Made by a program: the position numbers and the translations under genes. From Rotaria sordida (taxonomy: Eukaryota > Rotifera > Eurotatoria > Philodinida > Philodinidae), in NCBI GenBank assembly GCA_905250125.1, contig CAJNOL010000871.1, positions 33,515 through 97,514 on the forward strand: a DNA stretch of 64,000 nucleotides, given 5' to 3'. The notes under the pieces were generated by a model. It was not told the origin of the DNA and did not search any database. It saw only the letters and a program-made list of their open reading frames with translations. Below, in pieces: positions 11,490-22,177 of this stretch (position 1 is the stretch's first letter; each line of letters begins with the position of its first letter).

Positions 11490-12790
11490 TCACAAAAATG
11501 CTCCTAACGGGACTAGCCAAAAACGAGAATGGAGTACTTTGTGTCGTTGATTGCTCTTCCTTCTCATCGCTACTCCGTCCGTTTGGATGTAGATGTCATC
11601 GAGTAATCGGAATGGAGCATCACACACAGCAAGTTCTAGAAGCCTTTCCATCTGAATGCAGTCGAATGGACAGTCGATACGTTTTTTTGGTTTGTATGTG
11701 CAGTCCAACGCAATTTCGATTGCTTCTCGAGCTGGAATGTTCGTGAAGTGATTGTCGACGTCGAAGCTGCATATGATATAAGGTTTTTTGGATCTAGAGT
11801 TGTTTCTTTTAGAAGCTTTACGAATTCAAATGAATCTTTGATGAATGAATCAGCCGTAGGTCGGGAATTGCTTAGAGCTTTTGCAAGCTATTTTGAAAGT
11901 TCGTATTGATAGCTGCCTACGGAAGAGATGATAGGTCTCAATGAGTAATTTAGTTTGTGAACTTTTGGCAGTCCATAGAAGGCAGATAGATTAGCACTGG
12001 ATGACTGTACTCCGAATTTAAATTTGTTGTCTATTATTTTATCCTTATAAAGAGAAACTATATATTTGTTGTATTCTTTTTCTTTCTTTTGGAGCACATC
12101 TTTTGGATTTTGCTATCTGAAACGGGCGTCCGTTCAGTATTTTCTTTGTTTTGTTTTGTTAATGTAGCTAGTTTTATTCATGATTACGATTGCGTTTCCT
12201 TTGTCGGCTCGGCTGACAATGAAATCGAGTTTGTTTTCCAGTGATTTCAAAGCTGATATTTCTTCATCTGATAGATTGCTTAGTCTCTTCTTTCAAGCTG
12301 TGCGAATGAGAAGCTGTGAAGCATCATGAAAGCGACGATATATGATCCGAAAAGATGAGTCATGGCATTCACGCTGGATTTTAGTTGCCTTCAGTTCAAC
12401 GTCTGTTTGAAAGTCCAAAAACTTAGTTATTTTACTTTCTATGCAAAAATCCCATCCACGGCATAGAATTCGTTCGTCGACAGGTATTAGAATGTATGAT
12501 GAGATATTGTGAACAACTTTTGATTTCATTTCTTCATAGTCTTGGCCTATTGGACCATGGTTTTGTTCTTCGAGTGTTCTTTTATGAGTTGCCATGGTCT
12601 GTCTATGAATTTGTGTTGCTGTATTAAAGCGAAATTTCTTAAAATTAATATAGTCGATGGTCGAGAGTGTATGTTCAAGATCAAGAAGACTATTATGAAG
12701 TAATCTCTCAAGACGGTATGAGTCTTTCTGTCGCGAGATTCAAATTCTTCTTGGAGACATTGACGTTGGAAGAACTTATATCGTGTAGAT
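11490..12790 (-). pseudogene. Penelope-like retroelement reverse transcriptase, decayed and truncated
   Basis: Read on the minus strand, pieces in different frames line up in the order of a Penelope-like RT: an N-terminal helix-rich part (about 12790-12595), a segment starting MATHKRTLEEQNHG (12595-12293), SRADKGNAIVIMNKTSY (about 12215-12165), FYGLPKVHK and LRPIISSVGSYQYELSK (12000-11888), DVDNHFTNIP (about 11760-11730), and YIQTDGVAM (about 11600-11570). ADKG, YGLPKxHK and TDGVAM are characteristic of this class. The frame is broken several times, and the catalytic YxDD block and any GIY-YIG endonuclease are absent; they would lie beyond 11490 toward the gap. It is therefore dead. Bdelloid Athena elements are endonuclease-deficient relatives found near telomeres, but I cannot assign the subfamily. 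Confidence 0.78.
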
Positions 12791-12878
12791 CATACTAAGC
12801 CTAATTTCTACAATCGTATGCGTACGAATGCAAATGTGAGTTGATATATAAGAGCTATACGAGGGCCATGCCAGTCAA

Positions 12879-13085
12879 TTTCATTCATTCACTCATTCAC
12901 ATTAGTCACTTTTTTTTGTTGTGTCACTGATGCATGTTATTTATAGAACGAAAAATTTGTACATTTCTTTTCTTTCGTTCTGTTGCGTCACACAATGAAC
13001 GAATATACGATTCTCTTCAATAGATAACATACAACAGTGACAGCGAAAAAAAATTAACTAGTGTGAATGAGTGAATGAATAAATG
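12879..13085. mobile_element. MITE-like palindrome, about 207 bp
   Basis: The arms (about 12879-12953 and 13017-13085) are inverted copies: CATTCACTCATTCACA at the left end matches TGTGAATGAGTGAATG at the right end, and deeper ATGCATGTTAT matches ATAACATACA. The loop is about 63 bp. It is non-coding, with the size and structure of a MITE. Confidence 0.7.
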
Positions 13086-14081
13086 CAATTTCTTCCATTC
13101 CCAGTACAACCAACGAATAAATCACATTTAGTACTTGAAATGAGTAAAACTAGTAGAAAAAGATACCAACAAAATGAGCATAGCTATAGAAGGAATTTTC
13201 CGAAAAACTCATAATAGAAGGTCACCCACAATATAAAGCCACCAAAAAAAGGGCGATTCACTGGAGCGTAATAGAAGACCATGTCTTTTTATTTTAGGGG
13301 AGGTTTATACCCACACCCATACTCGTAATAAAGGTTGAAATTTGAATAGATGTCGAAAAAAACGCTGCACATTACTTTTAGCATCGCAAAAAGTCTAAGT
13401 TTTGTATTGTAACCACAACTGCTAACTTTTCTAGTGTTAATAAACTTGATCTTTAAGAATCAAAATTTACTAGTCTTCTCCTTCAAATGGAATAAAAGGT
13501 TTGGATTGATCTTGATTAATAGTGGCACGCAACTTCTCCTAACAAAAGACAGAGAATTTCGCCTCATGGACTGAATTTAAAATGATTAAAAAACATTAAA
13601 ATATATTGTATGCGAAGTGAATCACCCAATAAAATACGTTTTCAATATTTGTTCTGATTAATTTTTTTTCTTTTTCTTTCTCATTGGAAAAAGAAACACA
13701 TTTTTATGATCGAATGAAGAATATCCTTGTGCGCTGCTGTGCTTCATAGAGTCCGCATACCATTAACAAAACATTTACATAGGTCTATTTTGTTTTTCAC
13801 CTGAATTCTTAACGGTTTTTTTTTTCATCATATGAATTTCACAAGAAATTATCCTTGTTAACGGAGTAATCCTACACGATAAAACTCTGAATTTCGCTGA
13901 TTATTATAAGTAAATGATTATTTTTTATCATTTATCGCCAAAACAGGTAGAAAAAAAATTATGACCGAGTCAAGGTTATTTGCTTGTCAGTAGTGATATA
14001 CAATAAAATTCATCGAAGAATCATTGCTTTAATTTTTGTCATCTTGATTGTTTTAGACGTAAATACCTTGTATATTATTTG
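13086..14081. other. Intergenic
   Basis: AT-rich. It contains one lone C-rich telomere-like tract, ACCCACACCCAT, at about 13309-13320, without an obvious G-rich partner. No gene is supported. Confidence 0.5.
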
Positions 14082-14662
14082 ATGACGAAATTTTACGAAA
14101 AATTACAGGTAAGATTCTGTTTTAGGAAAAATTTATCGAAAAAAATTAGATCAAATCAAAACTTAATCAATAGATAATTCTTGAATATTCATGTGCTTCT
14201 TATAGATTTTATTAAAGTACGAAATAAATTTAAAAAAAAAATCAAAATAATACAATGCATTGTCATTTAATTGAGATAAAATACACAAGAAAAGAAAACA
14301 TTTGATTTTTTTCGTGAATAAATCAAAGATCTTAATTAATTTATATTTTATTTTTTTAGAACTTACTCATAAGCTATGAAGATAGACCTAAAGCGATTGT
14401 AACAGAACAAGAGTTGGGCGAGTTGGTGTACGTCTTTCGTGGCATAGAAAAAGGCAGACCAGTATGGCGTTATGTTCTTGTGCCTGCTAACAAACTCAAT
14501 GATTTAGAAGCTCAGCATGCAAGTACAAATATCAATGTTTTAGAATTTGGCCGGTTGATCGAATATCTTGATAATGGAGGTAAAATTGAACAAATGTTTG
14601 GATGGGGCTTCGATCCACCCAAAATAATTCAAACATGGATTGAAGAGCATTATGGTAAATAA
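14082..14662 (+). CDS. Unknown protein, 109 aa, two exons
   Basis: Exon 1 is 14082-14108 (MTKFYEKLQ) with donor GTAAGA. Exon 2 is 14360-14662, after a T-rich tract ending TAG. The joined frame gives 109 aa. Visible features are a basic/aromatic stretch VWRYVLVPANK, then a C-terminal GWGFDPPKIIQTWIEEHYG. The protein is rich in aromatic and charged residues and looks like a compact folded domain, with no membrane segment. I do not recognise the family. The stop comes straight after ...HYGK, and the same place also reads as a splice donor (G|GTAAAT at 14656) in the phase needed to join the PDZ exon at 15835. The protein may therefore end here or be the N-terminal domain of the next gene. Confidence 0.55.
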
Positions 14663-15834
14663 AAATATCATTCTTCATTTTTTTGTTTCTTATACTTGAT
14701 GACTGGACACATGCTAAACTCGAATTTTGCATTCAAGTTCGTGTTCGGTCCTGAATGCAGTCTTCTTCAATTTATTGATAAAACTAAAGAGCGCAGAACT
14801 AAACAAAAAAGGAAGACTGTCCCTGTTGATTTACAATAAGTTCACGCATGATGAAATAAATCAACGAGCAACTTAAGGCTAGAAAACATTCGAAAATAAT
14901 TTAATGTTGTTCAAGAATATCTAAACTCGAACTTAAACTTGCTCGAAATGAAGAGTGCTTCTATAATCGTCGATATAATTCAAAAACTGCTTGAAATCAT
15001 CATTCAGTTCTCAAAAACAAACGTTTGGACTAAATCCGAACTGTTCTGTTGGAACTTCCAACTAGAGCTCGATTTCATTGTATGAAAATTTATGTCCTAT
15101 TTCAATTTAAACAGTTTCATTGATTTCTTTAATTGAATCTCAATGAATATGTTCTCTATTGAAAAGATACTTATTCTGAAGTTCAGTCAAATTTACAATA
15201 TCATCACCATCCGGAAAAGAAAAGCAATATATAGTCAGATTATGATCTCGTTGTCATAGAAAAGTTCCAGTACTAAAAAGGATACGCTAGATTTTTACAG
15301 TAGGTTACGTAGCTTGAAATCAGTTTTTAGTCTTGTGTCTCTTATTTCTCTGAAAGGAAAACATTTCGAAATGTTACATCTCGAACAGTTTTGCCTCGGT
15401 GTTCTTAAGAAACTTCGAAAACAAAGGATCATCTTTAAAGATTTCAATTAAATATAATCTTCCATGAGAAAACATAATTAGTCGTATTGCATAGAAGGTT
15501 GCTTTTTTGAAGAAAACTATTGCGTTAATTACCAATATAGTTCCACTATCGTATAAATCTTGGACATCGTATGAAAAATGCAATATAAAATGAGCATGAC
15601 AAATCGGCTATTCTATACAACTAGATAACATCATGAAAACCTTTACAATTGATTTAGAACAAGTTTAAAAAATCTGTTAAATAAGAATTATACATCAAAG
15701 TCAGCCAATTTATAGATTCAACATCAGCAAATCTGTTAGGATTCTTTTTCTGCCGAGTCTCTTTGCTAAGAGAATATCATTATTTTTTTGTATGACGATA
15801 AATTTATTTTTATTTTTTATGATATATATTATAG
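14663..15834. other. Intergenic region or long intron before the PDZ exon
   Basis: No gene is supported in this AT-rich stretch. The last 40 bases (TTTATTTTTATTTTTTATG ... TTATAG) look like an intron 3' end, so the first PDZ exon has an upstream partner that is either at 14082-14655 or not recognised. Confidence 0.45.
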
Positions 15835-16979
15835 ATCCAGCATCTATTGATGAAAACATTAGTTTGATTTATGAGAAAGATGACATTCGATTATGTACTA
15901 TGCAACGTGCAGTTCCACAACAGAAATTAGGCTTTTGTGCACATTACCATCGAAAAGAACGTTTTCATTATATCGAGTTCTATGATAATTGGGAATCGAG
16001 TCTGGCCTACCGAGCAGGCATCAAAAATTTTGATCGAATCATCGAACTAAACGGTGTTAATATTGAAAACGATACATCACATGACCTACGAAGCCGTTTC
16101 AGTACTGACCAACATCTTCCAGTTCAAATGCTTGTCTGTAGTCCAGCTACATATATTCATTACAGATCTACTGGAAAACTTTTGCATAGTCATCTTCGAA
16201 CTGTCCATCATTTGAAACCTGCATATGCTACGTCAAGTAACTAACATGCATTTTAATGTCTCTTGTTATTTGATTATTATTTCAATTATCGATATAATTT
16301 TAGCGTTGGACTCGAATACAAATGCAAAACAAGTTTCTATCGATCATCACAGTTTTTCTGCTGTACAATGGGAAAATAGTTGCACTGTATCTATAGTACC
16401 TCAGTCAGCGATTTTCAAATCACATGAATTTACTCATGTAAATGATGTCTGCTTTATCGAAACAGCTGGACACTATCAAAAAGGACAAATTATTTTCAAA
16501 GGTTTATAATCATTGTGGCTAAATATTATTTAAAAGCAATTTTATTTCGTTGCAGGTTCACATGATGATTGTGAAAAGTTGACACCACATTCGATTAAAT
16601 CAGTGATCGGAAACGTTTTCCATACAGCGGCCAGTTTATTGATTAGAAAAAAGCGATACATTTTGGATGCAAAGACAAAGACTAGTCATGATTTTGCTAA
16701 TAACAACTGTATATCTTTACAAAAATCATCTCAGGTATATCTTATATGAATGAGTTGCTTATTTCCCAATGACTCTATAGAAAAGAATAAAAATTGAAGT
16801 CATACTTAATATAATGAACGTTCGCAAAACAAGTATTCTAATGAAAAGTTCATGTTTTATTGTAGAAACTGGAAACAGATGCAATACAATCCAAAACTGC
16901 TATTCAGAATATAAATAATGATACCAATGTGGGACAGCACACACATAATATCAAACATATTCAAGACCGTAAGTTATAA
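15835..16979 (+). CDS. PDZ-domain protein (NHERF-like PDZ), four exons, 5' end unresolved
   Basis: Exons: 15835-16236, 16304-16501, 16556-16734 and 16866-16979; phases agree and introns are 54-131 bp. Exon 1 encodes a PDZ domain. RLCTMQRAVPQQKLGFCAHY provides the first strand and carboxylate-binding loop, with LGF in place of the usual GLGF. YIEFYDNWESSLAYRAGIKN and FDRIIELNGVNIEN follow, then the closing strand LPVQMLVCSPATY. This pattern is closest to the NHERF/EBP50 PDZ class, which binds C-terminal tails of membrane transporters. The remaining exons are polar and have no recognised domain. The last exon reads ...HIQDRKL and stops at 16977-16979, but a perfect donor (C|GTAAGT at 16969) lies just before that stop. 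No convincing initiator exon is seen; an ATG at 15792 is in frame but sits in what looks like an intron tail. Confidence 0.75.
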
Positions 16980-17087
16980 CTACGTGCCATTTTCAGCAGA
17001 AAACTAAAACTTTTGAATAAGAAGCGATGAAAATATCTTCAAGTAATGAACTTCACTCATTTTTATCGCCATAAAATCTACTTTTAA

Positions 17088-18155
17088 ATGGAGATAAAGT
17101 CTAATATCATTATTAAAATAGTGTTCTACATTCTAGTACTTAAATACTTTGATAATATCACCACCAAACACTTCTATTATGATGAGCGCTACGTTCTGAA
17201 AAAAAAAATCATTTTCAATTTAGATTCATGTACAACATTAGAACAGCTTCCAAACCAATTATTTTTCTATTTATTTACTTTCATCGATATTCAACATTTA
17301 TATAGCGCTTTCTGTGGACTCAATTCACAGCTGAACGATACGATTCGATCCTGTAAAAATCTCTGTTTAACTTTCAATGAAAAAACTGATCCATTGTTGA
17401 TGAAATCCTATTCACCTTATGTTAATCGATTAATAATGCAGACCTCCAATAATTGTGATTTTAGTCAATGTCCTTATTTACATACATTGATATTATGTGA
17501 TAGCAATCCGAAACATCTATTGCAAATTAAGCCTGAAATCATTCCCAATCTGACTCAACTATCTTTGTTATTAGGATTGAAATTCATTCCTCCCCAGCAA
17601 TTAATTTGTGATGTGTTCTCTAATAAATTTCCATCTCTTCGTCATGTTCATTTGGGTCGTATCGATTATTCTACTTGCCATTCATGGACTACATCACCTT
17701 CTCTCCAGTTTGTGTCAATCTTTTCTTGTAAATCAATGTCTATTCTAGCAATTCTGACTTCATGCCCCAATCTTCATCATCTGCAAATTCATATTTTCTG
17801 TGGCGATAACAATATATTCACATTGTCTACACCACAAAATCATCCACTTCGACGACTTATTGTTTGGAGTAATTATACGGAACTATATTTTAATGATATT
17901 GACAGATTTCTTGCTTATACACCCAACGTTGAATATTTGTATCTACAAACCGTATATAGTACACCATTTATTCATTTAGCACAAAATCTGATCAATCGAC
18001 TACATCATTTGTCTCGATTTGATTGTTATATCAGAGAAATGTTGACTAGGGATGGCCGTATTGGTAATCTAACTAGCATACATCGAGTTCATTCATGTTT
18101 CAATAATGTTAAATGTATAGAAGAAAATGACAAATGTCGAATATTTTCTACTTAA
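17088..18155 (+). CDS. F-box-like protein with leucine-rich C-terminal region, about 310-355 aa
   Basis: TTLEQLPNQLFFYLFTFID followed by LYSAFCGLNSQLNDTIRS (from about 17230) matches the F-box pattern (LPxELxxxIFSYL), which normally docks to Skp1 in SCF ubiquitin ligases. The rest is a series of leucine-rich segments (YLHTLILCDS, NLTQLSLLLGL, LRHVHLGRID, PNLHHLQIHIF, NVEYLYLQTV), suggesting a substrate-binding LRR-like solenoid. Bdelloid genomes carry many such F-box genes. The start is uncertain: the frame is open from 17088, but its first 45 codons are low-complexity, and TTTTCAATTTAG at 17212-17223 looks like a splice acceptor, so the real coding exon may begin at 17224. A poly-A signal AATAAA lies near 18185. 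Confidence 0.7.
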   Translation: MEIKSNIIIKIVFYILVLKYFDNITTKHFYYDERYVLKKKIIFNLDSCTTLEQLPNQLFFYLFTFIDIQHLYSAFCGLNSQLNDTIRSCKNLCLTFNEKTDPLLMKSYSPYVNRLIMQTSNNCDFSQCPYLHTLILCDSNPKHLLQIKPEIIPNLTQLSLLLGLKFIPPQQLICDVFSNKFPSLRHVHLGRIDYSTCHSWTTSPSLQFVSIFSCKSMSILAILTSCPNLHHLQIHIFCGDNNIFTLSTPQNHPLRRLIVWSNYTELYFNDIDRFLAYTPNVEYLYLQTVYSTPFIHLAQNLINRLHHLSRFDCYIREMLTRDGRIGNLTSIHRVHSCFNNVKCIEENDKCRIFST

Positions 18156-19549
18156 TGGATTCTTAATGGTAGAAAATAAGAGTAAATAAATATTCTTTTT
18201 ATAATATAAAACTTGGTTGTTCTGTGGATTTACCAAACGTTCGTTGTTTGCATTGTAATTAATAATTGGATTTTTTCTATTTCTTATTCTTTCATCCCAC
18301 AAATGGTGTGATTTGTATTTTAATGCACTACAGAAATCTGATCGATACATTTCTTTTTATGTTTAGTAATAGAAGATTCCACAAGAGACATCTGTGAACT
18401 CGACAATAAAATAGTCTTTATCTTTTACTATTGTTATCATTATAACAGCATGCCAGTAAAAATGTCTATCTTGATGACATCACTGAATTATTAGTTACAA
18501 GAGCATAATTCTATAAGTGTAGATGCAGATAAAGCACATATTTTTTACAGTCACTCAGCCTGACATCTACATCTACACACACAACTCATACCCAGTATTT
18601 CTGGACATGGTAAAATAAAAAAAAAACAAAAATATTTCAACATTTATGTCAAAAGCGTATTTATTTCTCTTTCTTTTTCAAAGACTGCCCCGACTATAAA
18701 CAATCATAATGATAGAAATTCACTTGTCTAGGTTTTCTTACTCGTTTCAAAAAGGAATCGAAAGTCGAAATCATCATAGAAATTTTCAATTCGAAATAAT
18801 TATGTAGAATTTAAAGCCATCTGATGAGACTCGTAGCGGAGTTGAAAGGCATTGCGGCAGATGGGTTCTCGAACACACACACATACCAAGTATACATCCA
18901 ATGTTTCGATTCAATGTTGTAGACAATGATTTTGTAGTCAACATTTTGAATTAGAAATTTTTGAGATAATACAATTTTTTTTATGATGTCTTATATAATT
19001 ACTATGTCTTTGAAAAATGTGAAAACGTTTTTTATTCAACCAGTGACTTTCAAAAAAAGTATTATTTTCTTTCTCTTTCTGAAAGAAAAAAAAAGAAAGT
19101 GAAAGAACCACATTTATACGTGTTAATATAGTCATACCATGTGCTTAACTACACCACTCCATCTTATATCTTGCCCTTCTCAACTTAAATATATACTATT
19201 CTATTTTTAAAGACAGTATTATATTCTTCTCTCTTGGTTTTGATCATATTTTTCGTAGTTTCGATAGAACACAACAATTATCACCAAAAACCTTATTATT
19301 ATACTATAGTGTATATCCATTTTCTTAAATGAAATACACTCATTAAGAAACCAATTATCTTACCGTAAGAATTATTTAACAATCTTAATACTTATTTCGA
19401 TTTAGATTGACGATTCAAACATTGATATTCGAGTAGAACTAAAAAAGACTTGATTGAACAAATTTTTATTTCAGTTTAATCACTTTCTAAAATAATATTT
19501 CGAAGTGGTGTTAAGACCATAGGACTAGATGATATATAATCGATGGGCA
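18156..19549. other. Intergenic
   Basis: No supported gene. Weak CA-rich tracts at about 18560-18600 and 18870-18890 resemble the C-rich arms of the telomere-like hairpins found further on, but lack clear partners. Confidence 0.45.
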
Positions 19550-19656
19550 CATTTTTACTTTAATCACACTCTACACTGATTGTTATCATTTATGCATATA
19601 ACATTGCGGGAGGATGAGGGTGCTATCTGATAAGTGTAATTAAAGTAAAAATGTAC
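19550..19656. repeat. Short inverted repeat
   Basis: ACATTTTTACTTTAAT at 19550-19565 is inverted as ATTAAAGTAAAAATGT at 19638-19655, around an unrelated 70-bp centre. It ends just before a telomere-like tract at 19660. Confidence 0.6.
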
Positions 19657-19659
19657 TCA

Positions 19660-19737
19660 GGGTGTGAGTGGGTGTGGTTGAATGTAACAGCAAAGAGAAG
19701 AAAAACACTTCCATTCACACCCATATCTCCACACACA
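19660..19737. repeat. Telomere-like hairpin: G-rich arm then C-rich arm
   Basis: GGGTGTGAGTGGGTGTGG at 19660-19677 is followed, after about 30 bp, by a C-rich arm with CATTCACACCCATATC and CACACA (19711-19736). The arms are imperfect inverted copies built from TGTGGG-like words. It lies downstream of the minus-strand gene at 20098. Confidence 0.6.
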
Positions 19738-20097
19738 GGTCAGTAAAAAAATTAGCCAAGAAGAGATTATTTAGAGAGAAGGCCAGATTGAAGTATAAGA
19801 GAATGAAAATAACAGAAATTTTATTTTTTAAATTGTAGATTTATTTATTCAGTAAAATAAAACTTGCACTTTTACTTCATGTTTAGTTGTTTTCAACAAT
19901 CGGATAGCATTCTGTTCCGAGTCATCGCAGATGACTAGTATGAATAGTGAGCTTTTCTAAAGTTGATCGACTGCAAGGAAAATATCGAGCCAGAGGAACT
20001 CTCGTTGGCAGTACCTTATATTGATAGTAATAGTTGAAAAATCGAGATATTGTTGCGGTTTTTCTAGCTCAATATTTTATTTTTTGACAATTTTTGA

Positions 20098-21171
20098 TTA
20101 CATAGTCTGCGAGCAAGATGGAAGAAGATTAAGATGATGTACTAGAGCCTGTCCAAACTCCTCTCCAATCTGTCGAATATAGTCAGATCGAAAGACAATT
20201 TCAGCACGACGTTTGTCGATGGCCTGTTGACCTTGTGTAGCACCTAAAAGCGCACCAATCATAGCCGCAATAATATTTGTATCACCACCCATCTGTATTG
20301 CTTTTTCAAGTGTTTCGAATGTCACTCGTTCTGCCGCAACAAGACCAATAACCATCGACAATGTATCCACACAGAAGAATGTTCCACCATGACTCACATC
20401 TAACAAAAGGTCATTGTTTATCTCATGAAAATTTTCCAGGAAGCGATGAATTCGAATACTCAACAGATCTTTTTCGGTAACAAGGTTGTACTTGCATTCA
20501 TATTGAACAGAAAGTTGACGAACATATAGCAGAAAGGCCTTTCTTTCTACATCAGATGATGGCAAATCATGTTTGAAAATAAATACACATAGATAAACGT
20601 AGATGAGTGCAGTAACAATTGTAACTGGACTGACGTGTGTCATTCGACAGATTGTTTCGACTAATTTATCATCAATATTGATGTCACAAACATGGAAAAA
20701 GAAGGCGAGTGGTGTCAACTTCATGATAACACCATTTCCAGTCGATGAGCCACCACTGTTACAATATGAATAGGATCCTTGAGCAATTCTTTCTATCGCA
20801 TTTTTGGTTCCAGTACTCCAACCATCTGTGCAATCCCACCATTCTAGTACATGTTCATCGACAATACTTGTGATCAATGGTGTCTTTTCAGCATCATCAC
20901 AAAGATGTTTCGCAATTGCATGCATAATAGCGAGAGAGAGCTGTGTTGCATCTCCCCATCGACCTGTTGGCCATTCTTTAGGAATGTACGGATTGCGACC
21001 AGCAGCATTGATAAACAATGATTCATTTTTGTTGAGTGACATCTGAATTTCGGCGATTTGTTCTGGAATAAGATTTTCGAATGGAATCCCCATGGCATCT
21101 CCAACAGCAGTGCCAAATGCCATGCCAAGTGCTCGGTCAATTATTTTGTTTGGTTGCAACAATATTGACAT
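20098..21171 (-). CDS. ADP-ribosylglycohydrolase (DraG/ARH) family protein with altered metal site, 357 aa
   Basis: The intronless frame has the all-helical ARH/DraG fold signatures: LGMAFGTAVGDAMGIPFE (15-32), GRWGDATQLSLA (70-81), STGNGVIMKLTPLA (143-156), MTHVSP (177-182) and MGGDTNIIAAMIGALLG (294-310). Active members use a TDDT block and a GGDTDT block to bind two Mg ions and cleave ADP-ribose from protein side chains. Here the first block reads G73-D74-A75-T76, and the second reads D297-T298-N299-I300, so several ligands are substituted while the rest of the fold is kept. This suggests loss or change of catalysis, possibly an ADP-ribose-binding pseudoenzyme. ATG at 21171 gives a normal-length protein. 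TTTATT near 20073 could be the minus-strand poly-A signal. No membrane segment or signal peptide is evident. Confidence 0.9.
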   Translation of the reverse strand: MSILLQPNKIIDRALGMAFGTAVGDAMGIPFENLIPEQIAEIQMSLNKNESLFINAAGRNPYIPKEWPTGRWGDATQLSLAIMHAIAKHLCDDAEKTPLITSIVDEHVLEWWDCTDGWSTGTKNAIERIAQGSYSYCNSGGSSTGNGVIMKLTPLAFFFHVCDINIDDKLVETICRMTHVSPVTIVTALIYVYLCVFIFKHDLPSSDVERKAFLLYVRQLSVQYECKYNLVTEKDLLSIRIHRFLENFHEINNDLLLDVSHGGTFFCVDTLSMVIGLVAAERVTFETLEKAIQMGGDTNIIAAMIGALLGATQGQQAIDKRRAEIVFRSDYIRQIGEEFGQALVHHLNLLPSCSQTM

Positions 21172-21458
21172 TAAATAAGTTTTAAATATGTGTTCGACTT
21201 ACAGTCGTTATTTTATGTATAAGATTCTATTTGGTTATTTCAATTTATATAAAGAAAATGACTATGAAAAAATGAATCGCAAAAGATTTATGAGAAGAAT
21301 GCCATCTGTAATTGTGAATCAGTTTTGTAAGCTTCTACTGTTACATATAATAGAGGATTAGAAAGTACGAGCATATCATAATACAAAACAAATCAATAAA
21401 CCCGTTTTTTATGTAGTCAACAAACTTTTTCGACAAAAAGGCGTTATTTATACACTTA

Positions 21459-21522
21459 AGGGTGTGAATGTGGGTGTAGATCTTGTCCTCAATAACACTC
21501 ACACTCACACTATACCCACATT
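21459..21522. repeat. Telomere-like hairpin
   Basis: G-rich arm AGGGTGTGAATGTGGGTGTA (21459-21478), 17-bp spacer, then C-rich arm with ACACTCACACTCACAC and TACCCACA (21496-21520). Same G-then-C order as the other members. Confidence 0.65.
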
Positions 21523-21763
21523 GTCGGCCCGCATGTTTTTCAATATCTTTTTCTCAAAAGATGGTAAAAATTTTTCAAAATTAGTACACAGTTTTTTTCT
21601 AGTGTACATGGATATTGATCTGTAAAAGTAATATTCAGCAAGCAATTGGAGAAAATCCAAGTATACAGTTTTGTAGAGTAAAACTTGTTGTATCTTTTGA
21701 GATATTGTTTGATTACCAGATTTAACAAGTTTGATATATGGTATTAGTGGAGAAACAACAGCT

Positions 21764-21829
21764 GGTATGAGTGTGGGTGTGGGTATGATAATATTCGGAT
21801 AAGATACTTACACACACCCACACCCAGAC
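21764..21829. repeat. Telomere-like hairpin
   Basis: GGTATGAGTGTGGGTGTGGG (about 21764-21783) and its partner CACACACCCACACCCAGACC (21810-21829), separated by about 25 bp. The arms include true GTGTGGGTGTGGG / CCCACACCC words. Confidence 0.7.
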
Positions 21830-22125
21830 CTTCGCACCATAGAACATGTTAGGATTTCGCCTGGAAAATTCCAACTTTTTATGTTTTTTAAAGACCAGAC
21901 AAATAATAAAATAGGCATTATTTTCTTTTTCTAATCATGTGTAATTAGGGAGATCGTAAAATAATATCAATTCTTTCCATATAAGCAAATATTTGATAGT
22001 GTGACCAAAAAAACATTAAAAAATTACCAAGTGTCACTCTATGAATGATAAGTAAGAGGTGTTTACTCATTTTTCTCAACATATATGAGTCAACTCTTAT
22101 CAGTGACAATCATACTTGATAGGTG

Positions 22126-22134
22126 TATATAAAA
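22126..22134 (+). promoter_or_regulatory. TATA box of the small Cys/His-rich gene
   Basis: TATATAAAA lies 44 bp before the ATG at 22178, placing the transcription start at about 22155-22165 with a very short leader. Confidence 0.6.
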
Positions 22135-22177
22135 GTGTTTGAGTCTAACACTATTCTCATTTTTGCTATCAACAATT

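Larger units (their letters stand above)
21172..22125. other. Divergent intergenic region between ADP-ribosylglycohydrolase homologue and small Cys/His gene
   Basis: Should contain both promoters. Apart from two telomere-like hairpins (listed separately), I see no gene; the minus-strand ORF at 21540-21728 is low-complexity. Confidence 0.5.
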
